64,000 bases of DNA. It comes from Rhodoferax aquaticus (lineage in GTDB: Bacteria > Pseudomonadota > Gammaproteobacteria > Burkholderiales > Burkholderiaceae_C). Shown piece after piece: positions 27,052-35,734 of this stretch. Made by a program: the position numbers and the translations under genes. Each line of letters opens with the position of its first letter. Positions within the stretch are counted from its first letter, which is position 1. The stretch is taken from the NCBI RefSeq assembly GCF_006974105.1, contig NZ_CP036282.1, positions 4,216,001 to 4,280,000 on the forward strand, given 5' to 3'. The notes beneath the pieces were generated by a model. It did no database searches, was not told the DNA's origin, and worked only from the letters and a program-made list of their open reading frames with translations.

Positions 27052-29931
27052 TCAGTCATGCTGTGTGTCTGTCGTTTTGCCCCACTGTCCATCGCCCAGC
27101 ACGAGGCGCAGTTTCTCGGCCTTGCCAGCGTAGATGGTGGGGGTGTTGCCCTTGGCATCCAGACCGCCAGCAGCAATCAATTCACCGGAAGCGGTGTAAG
27201 CCCGCACGGGCAGCGATGCCACCACGTTACGGCTGATTGCGTCCACGCCCAACACGGAAGCAAGGTTCAGCCGTGCGCTGTACGGCTTGGGCAGGTTCTC
27301 CGGCACAAAAGGCAAACTCGGCATGCTCACACTCCCCGCCTTGCCCGGTGCCAGCCCGTGGTAGGCCGCATGCGCCACATGGCTGCCGGCTGTTTGGCTG
27401 TGGATGCCGGCTGCACTCCACACCGTTTGGCTGCCGCCGCCGTTGATGACCAGCCGCTCTTTGGCCATGATGCTGACCCGGTTGGCGGTGACGGTGATGT
27501 CCAGCTTGGAGAGCAGGTTCACGCTCTTTTGCAGGGCTTGGATGTCGATGTCTGCTTTGGCGCTTACGAGTTTGATGCCGCTGTGGTTCGGGTCTTTTTT
27601 ACCTTTGCCGTAGGCAAACAGTTTGATGGCTTCTTTGGCACTCAAGAGCCAGCTCTTGGCGGTAGACGTACTCACATGGCCCCCTGCGCTGATGGCATGG
27701 TGTTCTTGGCTGTGCTGGTGGGTGGAGCCTGCGGTGGTGCTCTCAATACCGGCTGGGCTGGCTAAGACAAGGTGAGGCTCGGTGAGTTCTGGGTGCATTC
27801 CTTCTTTACCCTTGATGGCCTCGTTTTGCACCTGGAGTGCGCTGGCGACTTCGCCCTGGTCTGCGTTGTCTCCCGCGTCTTGGGCCTGGTGCTGAGCGGC
27901 CAAGTTCCCCAAGCTGTGGTGTTGCTCTTGCGCTTGGCTTAGACGCGCAGCGGTTTCACTCAGGGCTTTGACATGGCCTTGGGCGTTGGGCCTGCCTTCG
28001 GTAGTGATGAGCAGGCCGTCTTGGGCGCGGATAGCGCCGTGGCCATCCGTGCGCAGCTCAAAGCCTTCGCCCCGGTGTTCTTGGCGGCCTGCCCTGCTCT
28101 CTATGCGGGTGATGTGGCCTAGGCTCAAGCTGCTGTGCTGGTGGTCGCTCTTGGCCTGCACCTGGATTTGATCTGCGGTGTCGTCCAAGAGCACATGGTT
28201 GCTTCTTCCTGCGGCGGCGTTGCCTTGGCCTGCGGTGAGCTCGCGGCTACGCATACCACTTAAGGCTTGTTGGCCGGGCAGCTCCCAGGGAGGCTGGTTG
28301 TTCTGGTTGTAGACAGAGGCGATAACGATGGGTTTGTCCGGGTCGCCGCCTTCAAAGCTCACCAGCACTTCTTGCCCGATGCGGGGAATGTGGATGGCCC
28401 CTAGCTGGTTGCCCGCCCAAGGGCTTGCCACCCGCACCCAGCAGCTGCTGCGTTGGTCGCGCGCGTCGTGCCTATCCCAGGGGAAGTGCACCTTGACGCG
28501 GCTGAGGTAGTCGGTGTGGTGGTTGGCCCCTGCGGGGCCGACTACCAAGGCGCTCAAGGGGCCGGGGATCAGGGGTTTGCTCTGTGTGCCGTCAGGGCGC
28601 AGGGCGATGGTGCTGGGCTGGACCTCGAATTCGGTGTGGACGCGCCACTTTCCTTGGGTGGTGTCTTGGGTGTTGGTGCTACCTGTTTTGTGCTCACTCG
28701 GGTTTTCTATGTCGAGTGTGGTGTGCAAGACGATGTATTCGGTGTTGGCGCTGGTCTGGGGGTGCTCGGCCAGGGTGAAGCTGCTGCCGGGCACGATGCC
28801 GCGGATGTGGCCGGCACCTCGGGCGCGTAAGGCCCCCTGGCGCAGGGCTTGCAGGCGCAAGCGAGCTAGGTGTTGGCCTTGGGGTTCGGTCTGGTTGGCG
28901 GCACTGTTTGCGCCTGCATTGGGCTGGCTGTAGTCGGAGGAAGAGAGGGAGGTGTTTGCTCCACCACCTGCTCCACTGTTCACTCCGCTGTTCCCTCCCC
29001 GCCAGAGGTAGATCTGGTGGGCCGGGTGATTGCCTGCATGGTCGCTGCTGGCTTGCACCGCCAGGCTGGCCTGGGGGCGGGTGTAGTCGTAGTCGGCACT
29101 GGCGTAGGCGCTGGCAGTCAGGCGCTGCACCGGGCTGAAGCGGTGGATGTACTCGCGGTCGGTCTTGTGCCCCAGCGGGTAGTAGGGGATGGTGTGGTAG
29201 GGGTTGAGGCCGGGATCAGCGCTGTTTTGTTGCAGGTCTTGTTGCCGGATTTGGAAGGCGCCGTTGTGGTCGCTCCAGATGAGGCGGTGGGCCTCGCCGC
29301 TGTGCTCGAAGTGGTAGTTGATGCCCCACTCTTGCATGAGCCGGGTGATGAATTGCAGGTCGGTTTCGTTGTACTGCACGCAGTAGTCGCGCACGGGGTA
29401 GCTCTCTAGGAGCCTCTTGGTACTGGGCTGGGGGTAGTTGGCCAGCACGTGTTCGATCACGTCGACCGGGCTCATGTCTTGGAAGACTTTGCAGTCGCTC
29501 TTGAGCCGGGCCTGGGCCAGCCAGGGCTCCAGGGTGAGTTGGTAGACGCGCTGGCGCGGGGTTTCTTGAATGAGGGTGGCTGCGGTGATGAGGGCGCTGA
29601 TTTGGCGCTCTCCGCTGCCTTGGTGGGGGGTGGCGAGTTGGCCCTTGACGACCCCACCGATGCTGCCCGCCTCAAACGTGCCCATGCCTTCGAGCTGGAT
29701 GTGGCAGCTAATGGCCTGGCCCATGAGGGCTTGGAGGTCCAGCTCTACCAGGCCACCCGGGACCGAGGTGTCCGGGGTTTGCAGGGTGAGTTGGTAGCGA
29801 AAGAGTTGGTTGATGCCTTCGTGGCCTTCCAAGCGCACGGCTTGAAGTTGGGCGTGACCGGCTTGGGCCTCTAGGCTGGCGCTGCTAATGGTGAGGATGC
29901 GCTCTGCGGGGATGAGGGTGGTGGTGGGCAT
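27052..29931 (-). CDS. vgrG: VgrG spike protein of the type VI secretion system with C-terminal extension
   Basis: 959 residues. 1-400: gp27-like hub (LPxxRLLTISS-like start, VRDYCVQYNETDLQFITRLMQEWGINYHFEH). 470-560: gp5 OB fold (SRVKVHFPWDR; SSCWVRVASPWAG; IPRIGQEVLVSFEGGDPDKP). About 580-850: beta-helix and DUF2345-like region ending with the SIMAKERLVINGGGS segment. 880-959: an extra beta domain (NVVASLPVRAYTASGELIAAGG) resembling transthyretin-like cargo-docking extensions. A Gly/Ser/Ala-rich insert occupies 311-350. No other tss gene is present, so this is an orphan vgrG island served by a secretion system elsewhere. GGAG precedes the start. Confidence 0.93.
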   Translation of the reverse strand: MPTTTLIPAERILTISSASLEAQAGHAQLQAVRLEGHEGINQLFRYQLTLQTPDTSVPGGLVELDLQALMGQAISCHIQLEGMGTFEAGSIGGVVKGQLATPHQGSGERQISALITAATLIQETPRQRVYQLTLEPWLAQARLKSDCKVFQDMSPVDVIEHVLANYPQPSTKRLLESYPVRDYCVQYNETDLQFITRLMQEWGINYHFEHSGEAHRLIWSDHNGAFQIRQQDLQQNSADPGLNPYHTIPYYPLGHKTDREYIHRFSPVQRLTASAYASADYDYTRPQASLAVQASSDHAGNHPAHQIYLWRGGNSGVNSGAGGGANTSLSSSDYSQPNAGANSAANQTEPQGQHLARLRLQALRQGALRARGAGHIRGIVPGSSFTLAEHPQTSANTEYIVLHTTLDIENPSEHKTGSTNTQDTTQGKWRVHTEFEVQPSTIALRPDGTQSKPLIPGPLSALVVGPAGANHHTDYLSRVKVHFPWDRHDARDQRSSCWVRVASPWAGNQLGAIHIPRIGQEVLVSFEGGDPDKPIVIASVYNQNNQPPWELPGQQALSGMRSRELTAGQGNAAAGRSNHVLLDDTADQIQVQAKSDHQHSSLSLGHITRIESRAGRQEHRGEGFELRTDGHGAIRAQDGLLITTEGRPNAQGHVKALSETAARLSQAQEQHHSLGNLAAQHQAQDAGDNADQGEVASALQVQNEAIKGKEGMHPELTEPHLVLASPAGIESTTAGSTHQHSQEHHAISAGGHVSTSTAKSWLLSAKEAIKLFAYGKGKKDPNHSGIKLVSAKADIDIQALQKSVNLLSKLDITVTANRVSIMAKERLVINGGGSQTVWSAAGIHSQTAGSHVAHAAYHGLAPGKAGSVSMPSLPFVPENLPKPYSARLNLASVLGVDAISRNVVASLPVRAYTASGELIAAGGLDAKGNTPTIYAGKAEKLRLVLGDGQWGKTTDTQHD

Positions 29932-30020
29932 GGCTTAGCTCCGTGGCTTATCCGTGGTGGACCGGGCCAAGGTTGCGCAAGTGAATGCGCGTTGAGTCGT
30001 TCGTTGCATCGTTAGCCCCT

Positions 30021-30182
30021 TCATTCAAATACCGCACGCGGTAAAAAGTAGCCACCGCCCTCGCGCCGCCCGCTGATGCCGATGGCTTTGGCTTTGGCTT
30101 TGGCCTTGACCCAGATTTGCAGCAAACCTAGGTCTTCATCGCGCATCACCGGATGCAGGTCGCAGCGGCTCTGTCGCAATGA
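30021..30182 (-). pseudogene. 3' remnant of an unidentified gene with an AKAKAKA run
   Basis: On the minus strand an open frame ends at 30021 with DEDLGLLQIWVKAKAKAKAI then GISGRREGGGYFLPRAVFE and a stop. The text looks protein-like and codon use fits, but there is no good start; only a Met at VMRDEDL gives about 45 codons. The AKAKAKA run is encoded by tandem GGCTTT units. It lies between vgrG and the duplicated segment, so it may be a cut-off neighbour of the original vgrG locus. Family not recognised. Confidence 0.35.
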
Positions 30183-30316
30183 GCCATTGTGAGGACGATG
30201 ACGGCGTGTCTTTGTAAAAACGGCTTTGCAATTGCTGTTGAGTGCTTTGCTATGTGTGCGCCCGCTGGTACGCAGCTTGCCCCTTGCGCTTTCGCCATTT
30301 GGAAGAAATGATGCAA

Positions 30317-30526
30317 GCTACGAGCTGTGCGAAGACCTGGCCAACCTACTCACGCAGACCGCAGGCACCATGCAGTTCAGCCTAGGAATCACCGAGCATG
30401 ATGTGCTGGAGCGCTGCCAGCAAGGCCTGCTCTTAGAAGATTCAGTGGTGACCCCCACCGAGGCGCAGTGGGTGATTTGCCGTTTGGCAGAACTCATGCA
30501 GTGGCCAATGCCTGCCGCCCTGACGG
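30317..30526 (+). repeat. Right copy of the 210-bp direct duplication bounding the effector island
   Basis: Same orientation as 22280-22489, about 7.8 kb of separating sequence between copies. Recombination between the copies would delete vgrG, effector and both immunity candidates. Confidence 0.85.
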
Positions 30527-30549
30527 GAGCTGAGCACCAAGCCAGTTGA
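30317..30549 (+). pseudogene. 5'-truncated second copy of the small conserved gene
   Basis: From 30317 the DNA repeats codons 35-104 of the gene at 22177 with seven differences by eye, staying in frame and ending AEHQAS instead of TVTGPQA. The first 34 codons are replaced by unrelated sequence. The open frame continues upstream to an ATG at 30226, but that extension (MQLLLSALLCVRPLVRSL) has no similarity to the intact protein and is probably not native. Confidence 0.75.
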
Positions 30550-30861
30550 GATGAAGCAACGGCTGGCTCCTTGACGTGCATTGGCGCCAGCCCATGATTT
30601 CCCGCTAAGAGAAGCGGCTGAGTAAAGAAAGAACCCAATTAACTTTGGATGCAGTCCGCGCTGAATAAATCAGTGATCAGCCTGCGAACCGGAATTGGCT
30701 TTGCGGTAGTGGATAAAACCTTTATTGCTCCGTCGCCGAAATGTGATGCTGTTGCCTTGGCTGCAACATCGCTCTATTTCATGCTTATTTTCAAAAACAT
30801 TGGACCGTGCTCGGCCCATGCTTTGATACTCAGAATGGTCGTTTCACCCAACTTTTCCGAA
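30550..30861. other. Intergenic stretch without a recognisable gene
   Basis: About 310 bp after the truncated duplicate. A 77-codon open frame on the + strand (30649-30882) overlaps the next gene antiparallel and has no protein-like features; short minus-strand frames are broken by stops. No promoter, repeat or RNA structure was recognised. Confidence 0.5.
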
Positions 30862-31563
30862 CTAAAACTTCTCCTGCTTTAAATCGATGTCTCTCACATT
30901 ACCATCAGCATTGAGTCGAACCATCAAGTGCGATTTGCAACGAGCATCTGAGTTAACTTGTATATATTCAAAATATCCATGTGAATTTCTAGCGGGAGGG
31001 CGTCTAGTGGCGGAATCAAGGGTTTCTAGATTCGGGGGAATAAACCCTTTACCGAAAGGATCAGCACCAACAATATACGGACCTAGTTCTCTCTCTACCA
31101 ACTCAAAGTTAAATCCGGAGTTTTGCAATTGTGAAACATAGTGAATATTTCCACTCCACCAATTTTTCTCCTCTGTGCGAAAGCTGATGGTCCCAGCAAG
31201 CGCACTGTCTGGCGCAAACTCCGTCTTCATCCATTTAGAGTCGTCCGGGACTTTGAATGGCCAGGTTTGCTTGAGCGGCGTGGACGCAAATAGTCGGTCA
31301 AGTTCGACGGTCACTGCAAAAGAAGGCTCTAGCAAGAGAAATTTATCATGGATTAGTTTGATAAATTTTACCAACTCAGTTGGCGTTGAGATAGCCGACA
31401 ATTGCTTGAATTTATCTTTGACTTTTGCATTAGCAACAACGTCACACTCCTTGGATTTTCGTGCAACCATCGAATCCAAGATAATTTGCGCCTGCACCGC
31501 CCCCTCAATCGGTAAAAAACAAAAGAAAAATACTAGATTTTTTAAATACAATTTAAAAACCAT
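30862..31563 (-). CDS. AT-rich gene for an exported protein of unknown function
   Basis: 233 residues from ATG 31563 with a signal peptide (MVFKLYLKNLVFFFCFLPIEGAVQA before Gln). The mature part is Lys/Glu-rich with many aromatics (KNWWSGNIHYVS; FELVERELGPYIVG). Base composition is far more AT-rich than the flanking galactoside genes and resembles the immunity gene at 24570, suggesting acquisition with the island. No family was recognised. A further exported immunity-like protein is possible but rests only on location and export. A longer start at 31605 is less likely since it spoils the signal peptide. Confidence 0.6.
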   Translation of the reverse strand: MVFKLYLKNLVFFFCFLPIEGAVQAQIILDSMVARKSKECDVVANAKVKDKFKQLSAISTPTELVKFIKLIHDKFLLLEPSFAVTVELDRLFASTPLKQTWPFKVPDDSKWMKTEFAPDSALAGTISFRTEEKNWWSGNIHYVSQLQNSGFNFELVERELGPYIVGADPFGKGFIPPNLETLDSATRRPPARNSHGYFEYIQVNSDARCKSHLMVRLNADGNVRDIDLKQEKF

Positions 31564-31771
31564 CTTGGTATTTATATACAAAATATTATCCAACTTCCAA
31601 AACAATATACACCTTTATTTTGAAGTTATTTTAAATCAGCGCCTCACCTACTTCTCAAGCGCTTGCGTCCAAACCTCTCGGTCGGACTGATAAGGAATTC
31701 CATATTCCGCCGCTTGCCCCTCTGGATTCTCGCTGCCGCATTCATGCCAGCCAAGGTTTACATGCGTATTG

Positions 31772-31827
31772 CTACAGACATAGTAGCCCTACGCGCATAC
31801 CCCATGCGCGCCACAGGCACTTTTAGC
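31772..31827 (+). repeat. Dispersed 56-bp repeat, copy B (intergenic, touching the lactonase gene end)
   Basis: Ungapped match to copy A at 22521-22576, same orientation. Its last five bases overlap the 3' end of the gene that stops at 31823. Together A and B bracket the whole vgrG/effector island, about 9.2 kb apart. The remaining sequence from 31564 is AT-rich near the unknown gene and shows no other feature. Confidence 0.65.
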
Positions 31828-32698
31828 CAAAAACACAGGGCAATACGCCACGCACACCGGGTTTGAGCACAAAGGCGTGACCCGCCAGCGGTTCTTTGGC
31901 GAGTTGCTCAGCGCTCAAGCCATTGCGCGCGCTGGTGACCAAGAGCGTGTCGAGATCAGGGCCGCCAAACGCCATGCTGGTGATTTGGCTGGCGGGCAGC
32001 TCTATCTTGCGCAGCAAGCGCCCATCGGGTGTGAACTGGCGAATGCAGCTACCGCCCCAAAACGCGAGCCACACATGGCCGTCCGCGTCCACGGTCATGC
32101 CATCGGGCGTGCCCTCTTGCGCGGTAAATCGGCGCCATACGGTCTTGTTGACCAGCTTGCCCTCAGGCGTCATGTCATAGCGGTAGGTGGTGTCCAAGAG
32201 CGAGTCGGTATGCAGCATCCACTGGCCGTTGCTGGCAATGGCGGGGCCATTGCATATGTGGATGCCGCGCTCCACCACCTCAAAACTGCCATTGCTGTCC
32301 AAGCGCGTGAGTTGGCCGTCAGGCTGCTGGGGCGTGTCGTTGTTCATAGACCCCGCCCAGATATGGCCCCAGGGGTCGGCCTTGGCGTCGTTCAGGCGCA
32401 CCGCTGGGTTGTGCGCATGCGGGTTGGCCACCAACTCCAAACGTAACTGTGGCTCCAGCCACAGGCGGTAAAAGCCGGACTGCAAGCCCGCCATAAAGCC
32501 GTCGCCGTCGCGCCTGGGAATCAACCAGCCAATGCGCTCAGGCGTGGCCCACTGCTGGTGCACATCCGTTTCTGGATTCCAGGCATGGATGGTGCGGCCG
32601 TGAATATCCACACAGAAAAACCGCCCCGAGGCCGCATGCCACAAAGGGCCTTCGCCCAAGTCCATGGGCGCGGCAATCACCACCGAATAGCCGGGCAT
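31823..32698 (-). CDS. SMP-30/gluconolactonase family sugar lactonase
   Basis: 291 residues, six-bladed propeller family. Metal ligands are recognisable: Glu in LGEGPLWHA, Asn in ICNGPAIASNGQWML, Asp in GTPDGMTVDADGHVWLAFWGG. In this operon it would open D-galactono-lactone to galactonate in the cytoplasm. ATG 32698 lies two bases after the dehydrogenase stop. Last gene of the nine-gene operon. Confidence 0.85.
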   Translation of the reverse strand: MPGYSVVIAAPMDLGEGPLWHAASGRFFCVDIHGRTIHAWNPETDVHQQWATPERIGWLIPRRDGDGFMAGLQSGFYRLWLEPQLRLELVANPHAHNPAVRLNDAKADPWGHIWAGSMNNDTPQQPDGQLTRLDSNGSFEVVERGIHICNGPAIASNGQWMLHTDSLLDTTYRYDMTPEGKLVNKTVWRRFTAQEGTPDGMTVDADGHVWLAFWGGSCIRQFTPDGRLLRKIELPASQITSMAFGGPDLDTLLVTSARNGLSAEQLAKEPLAGHAFVLKPGVRGVLPCVFG

Positions 32699-32700
32699 GC

Positions 32701-33489
32701 TCAGTTCCAACCTGCGTCAATGATGAAGTCTTGCGCTGTCACCATGCGGCTGTCGTCCGCCGACAAGAACAAAGCCAAGTTGGCCACGTCATTGCCGACG
32801 ATGCGACCGGGTAGGCATTGGTTTTCATTCATGGCACGCTCGCCGGCCTCGTCCACCCACATGGTGAGCTGCTTCTCGGTCATGATCCAGCCGGGGGTCA
32901 GGGTGTTCACCCGAATTTTGAACTCGCCCAACTCCTTGGCCAAGCTTCGGGTCAAGCCCACGGTGGCCGATTTGCAGGTGGCGTACACGGGGTAGCCCTT
33001 GCTTTTGCCAATCCAGCTGGTGGAACCCAGGTTCACGATGGCACCGCCACCCAAGCGCTTCATGCCCTCCACCACCGCCTGCGCGGCAAAAAAGTGGGGC
33101 CGCAAGTTGATGGCTACACGCCAGTCAAAGTCTTCTTCGGTCACGGCCATGAGGTCATGCCGTTGGTCATTAGCCACGTTGTTCACCAACACGGCGATGT
33201 CACCCAAGGTCTCTGCGGTCGTGCGTATGGCCTGTTGCAGTGCTGGCACGTCGGTCGCGTCGCTTTGCAAAAACAGGGGTGTTGGCCCCACTGCACTGGC
33301 GCGCGCCACCACGTCGGCCGCCGACTGTGCATTGCGCCCTGTAAAGCCCACTTTGGCCCCTTGTCGGGCAAAGGCCACCACGATGTCGCCCCCAATGCCA
33401 GAGCTGCCTCCGGTCACAAACACGGTACGGCCAGCCAGGCTAGGGTAGTGGGCAAAATTTTTCGCGTCTTGGGTAGTGTGGGTAGTCAT
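32701..33489 (-). CDS. SDR sugar 1-dehydrogenase (D-galactose/L-arabinose type)
   Basis: 262 residues. Cofactor motif TGGSSGIGGDIV, NNVAND in place of NNAG, catalytic Ser in LGSTSWIG and Tyr/Lys in YPVYATCKSA. It resembles SDR galactose/arabinose dehydrogenases of Burkholderiales. Next to a lactonase, a dehydratase and galactosidases it most likely oxidises D-galactose to the lactone. The ATG at 33489 is used; GTG 33498 is a possible alternative. Confidence 0.8.
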   Translation of the reverse strand: MTTHTTQDAKNFAHYPSLAGRTVFVTGGSSGIGGDIVVAFARQGAKVGFTGRNAQSAADVVARASAVGPTPLFLQSDATDVPALQQAIRTTAETLGDIAVLVNNVANDQRHDLMAVTEEDFDWRVAINLRPHFFAAQAVVEGMKRLGGGAIVNLGSTSWIGKSKGYPVYATCKSATVGLTRSLAKELGEFKIRVNTLTPGWIMTEKQLTMWVDEAGERAMNENQCLPGRIVGNDVANLALFLSADDSRMVTAQDFIIDAGWN

Positions 33490-33549
33490 GTCGATCACAG
33501 GTGCGGGTCAGTAAAGGTCGGTAGCAAGGGGCACGGTGCAGGCAGGCCC

Positions 33550-35709
33550 TCAGGTTTGTAGCTCCAAGGTCAGCACCAAGGCCGATTCTGGGTTCATATT
33601 GGCAAGCGGCAGGCCCACGCAGCGCAGCTCGGAGGCGCTGCACAGCAGCCCCTCGTGCGCAAATGCCTCAAGGCCCGCCGACATAGCATCGCCCCGCGCA
33701 CGCTCGTGGCCGGCTTGCGCCACCAAGCGCACGCGCCACAGATGCTCTGTCTTAAAGGAAGGCAAGGTCAACGGCGCATGGTGGTTGAATGCCGGCGCGG
33801 TATCGGTAAACACGCCCAACACGCACTGGGTGGCGGTTTGCACCAGCCACCACACGCCATGGGCGGTGCGCCCTTGGCTGAAGGTTCCGGTGTGCAACAC
33901 ATGACGCCAGGCTTTGTAGAGTGCGATCCAGCGCGATAGGCTTGCCTGGTCTGCCGCATTCAGGTGGCGCACATCGGCCTCCACCCCCATATGCCCGAAC
34001 AAGGCAACCGCACCGCGGAAGTCCATGCTTTGCGCACGCCCCGTAGAGTGCGCGGGCGCGGGCCCCACATGGGCACCCAAGACTTCTAGCGGGAACACCC
34101 GCGCCGCGCCACTTTGGATCGCAACGCGAGAAAGTGCATCGTTGTTGTCGCTGGTCCAAAAGCGTTGGGTGTGGCGCAGCACCCCCAGGTCCATGCGTCC
34201 ACCACCGGAGGCGCAGCTTTCGATTTCTACGTGGGGATGGGCTTGGCGCAAACGCGCCAGCAGCGCATACAAGGCATGCACCTGCGCACCATAGGCCATG
34301 CGCCCCTGGGCGTTTTGGGCCTGGGCTAAGTCACGGTTCATGTCCCACTTGAAGTAGGCGATGGCGTTGTCACGTAAGAGCGTACTGAGCTTGTCAAACA
34401 AGTAGTCGCTCACCTCTGGGCGGGCAATGTCCAGCACCAATTGGTTGCGGCCTAAGCTCAAGGGGTAGCCCGAAGCCTGCAGTGCCCAGTCTGGGTGCGC
34501 GCGAAACAGCGCACTGTCGGGGTTGACCATCTCAGGCTCTACCCACAGGCCAAACTCCATGCCCAAGCGGTGCACATGGGCAATCAAGGGGCCCAAGCCC
34601 TCGGGGTATTTGGCTGCGTCAGGCCACCAGTCCCCCAAGCCACTGCGGTCGTTGGGTCGGCCAGGAAACCAGCCGTCGTCCAGTACAAAGCGCTCTACGC
34701 CCACCGCAGCTGCGCGCGTGGCCAAGTCTTGTAGAACCAGCAAGTCATGGTCAAAGTACACCGCTTCCCAGGTGTTGAGATGCACGGGGCGTGGCCGCAT
34801 GGCACCACCGTGCCACTGGAGCACGGTTTGGCGTGTGTATTGGTGCAGCTGCTGCGAGGCCCCATTCAAGCCCTGGTCCGACCAACTGAGGTGCAAGGCG
34901 GGAGAGGCATAGCTCTCACCCGCGCCTAGACGCAACTCGCCCGGTGCCAGCCACTCACCGGCTTGCAGCATCCAAGCCCCGTCGTCGCTGCGGTTCAACG
35001 CAAAGTGGTGGTTGCCACTCCACGCCAAATGGGCGGCAACGACGGCACCAGTGTGCTCGTCAGCATTGGGAGCCATCACAAAGCAAGTGGGCGGGGATTC
35101 GTGCGAGCTGCGGCCATGCTGGTTGAGCTGGGCCCAGCCTGCAGGGCTGACCCCATGGCGTTGCCACTGGTATTCATGGGCCCACTGGCCTGTGAAATAG
35201 CCGACATCTTGCAAGGCAGCGGGCATAGCCACAGTGCCGGCGGCCAGTGCGTCAATTTGCAGCGCTGCGGTGCCCGTATTGCGCAAGGTGGTACGCAGGG
35301 TGAGGACGTCACTGGGAACATGCATGTCCATGCGCAGGGTCACTTCCAGAGCAGCCGCTTCTTGCGTGCTGCTGTCGTGCAGCACGAACACGACACTGTG
35401 CGTGTCCCCGTTGTTCTCTAGGGAGAAAGACCGTGCCACCAGCGACTGGATGCCCTGCAGCCCATCACGGTGGCTGCGCAGCGCCGCTGCGTGGGGCTGC
35501 GCATGGCCAAAGCAAGGCAGTATGGGCGCGCCTAACAAGGTGTCCATACTGCCCGGTGGCAAGCGTCGCAATGCAGGGGTGGACCACGCACTGAGCAAAG
35601 GGGTAGAACCCAAGCGCGCACCGTAGTGGCGCCAAGTGGGCATATGGCCCACCGCAAACTCAATCACCAGTGCGCTGTGGGTGCCATCGAGGCGAATCAG
35701 TTGGTGCAT
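33550..35709 (-). CDS. GH36 alpha-galactosidase
   Basis: 719 residues, normal for bacterial GH36. N-terminal beta domain, then the barrel: FVLDDGWFPGRPNDRSGLGD, nucleophile Asp in YFKWDMNRDL, and acid/base region SCASGGGRMDLG with RFWTSDN. No signal peptide, so it acts in the cytoplasm on imported alpha-galactosides such as melibiose or raffinose-type sugars. Start ATG 35709 (MHQLIRLDG) chosen; the frame extends 15 codons further into the permease gene. Confidence 0.92.
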   Translation of the reverse strand: MHQLIRLDGTHSALVIEFAVGHMPTWRHYGARLGSTPLLSAWSTPALRRLPPGSMDTLLGAPILPCFGHAQPHAAALRSHRDGLQGIQSLVARSFSLENNGDTHSVVFVLHDSSTQEAAALEVTLRMDMHVPSDVLTLRTTLRNTGTAALQIDALAAGTVAMPAALQDVGYFTGQWAHEYQWQRHGVSPAGWAQLNQHGRSSHESPPTCFVMAPNADEHTGAVVAAHLAWSGNHHFALNRSDDGAWMLQAGEWLAPGELRLGAGESYASPALHLSWSDQGLNGASQQLHQYTRQTVLQWHGGAMRPRPVHLNTWEAVYFDHDLLVLQDLATRAAAVGVERFVLDDGWFPGRPNDRSGLGDWWPDAAKYPEGLGPLIAHVHRLGMEFGLWVEPEMVNPDSALFRAHPDWALQASGYPLSLGRNQLVLDIARPEVSDYLFDKLSTLLRDNAIAYFKWDMNRDLAQAQNAQGRMAYGAQVHALYALLARLRQAHPHVEIESCASGGGRMDLGVLRHTQRFWTSDNNDALSRVAIQSGAARVFPLEVLGAHVGPAPAHSTGRAQSMDFRGAVALFGHMGVEADVRHLNAADQASLSRWIALYKAWRHVLHTGTFSQGRTAHGVWWLVQTATQCVLGVFTDTAPAFNHHAPLTLPSFKTEHLWRVRLVAQAGHERARGDAMSAGLEAFAHEGLLCSASELRCVGLPLANMNPESALVLTLELQT

Positions 35710-35734
35710 AGTGGGATAGAAATGCAGGGCGCAG

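Noticed and set aside
26306..27765. Two ~270-codon + strand frames across effector and vgrG
   Set aside because: Antisense to clearly coding DNA; no signal, motif or start context.
30591..30605. CATGATTTCCCGC shared with the pilT-pilU gap (51456 on)
   Set aside because: Too short to separate from chance, and surrounding bases differ.
30649..30882. 77-codon + strand frame after the truncated duplicate
   Set aside because: Overlaps the exported gene antiparallel, no signal peptide or motif, poor start context.
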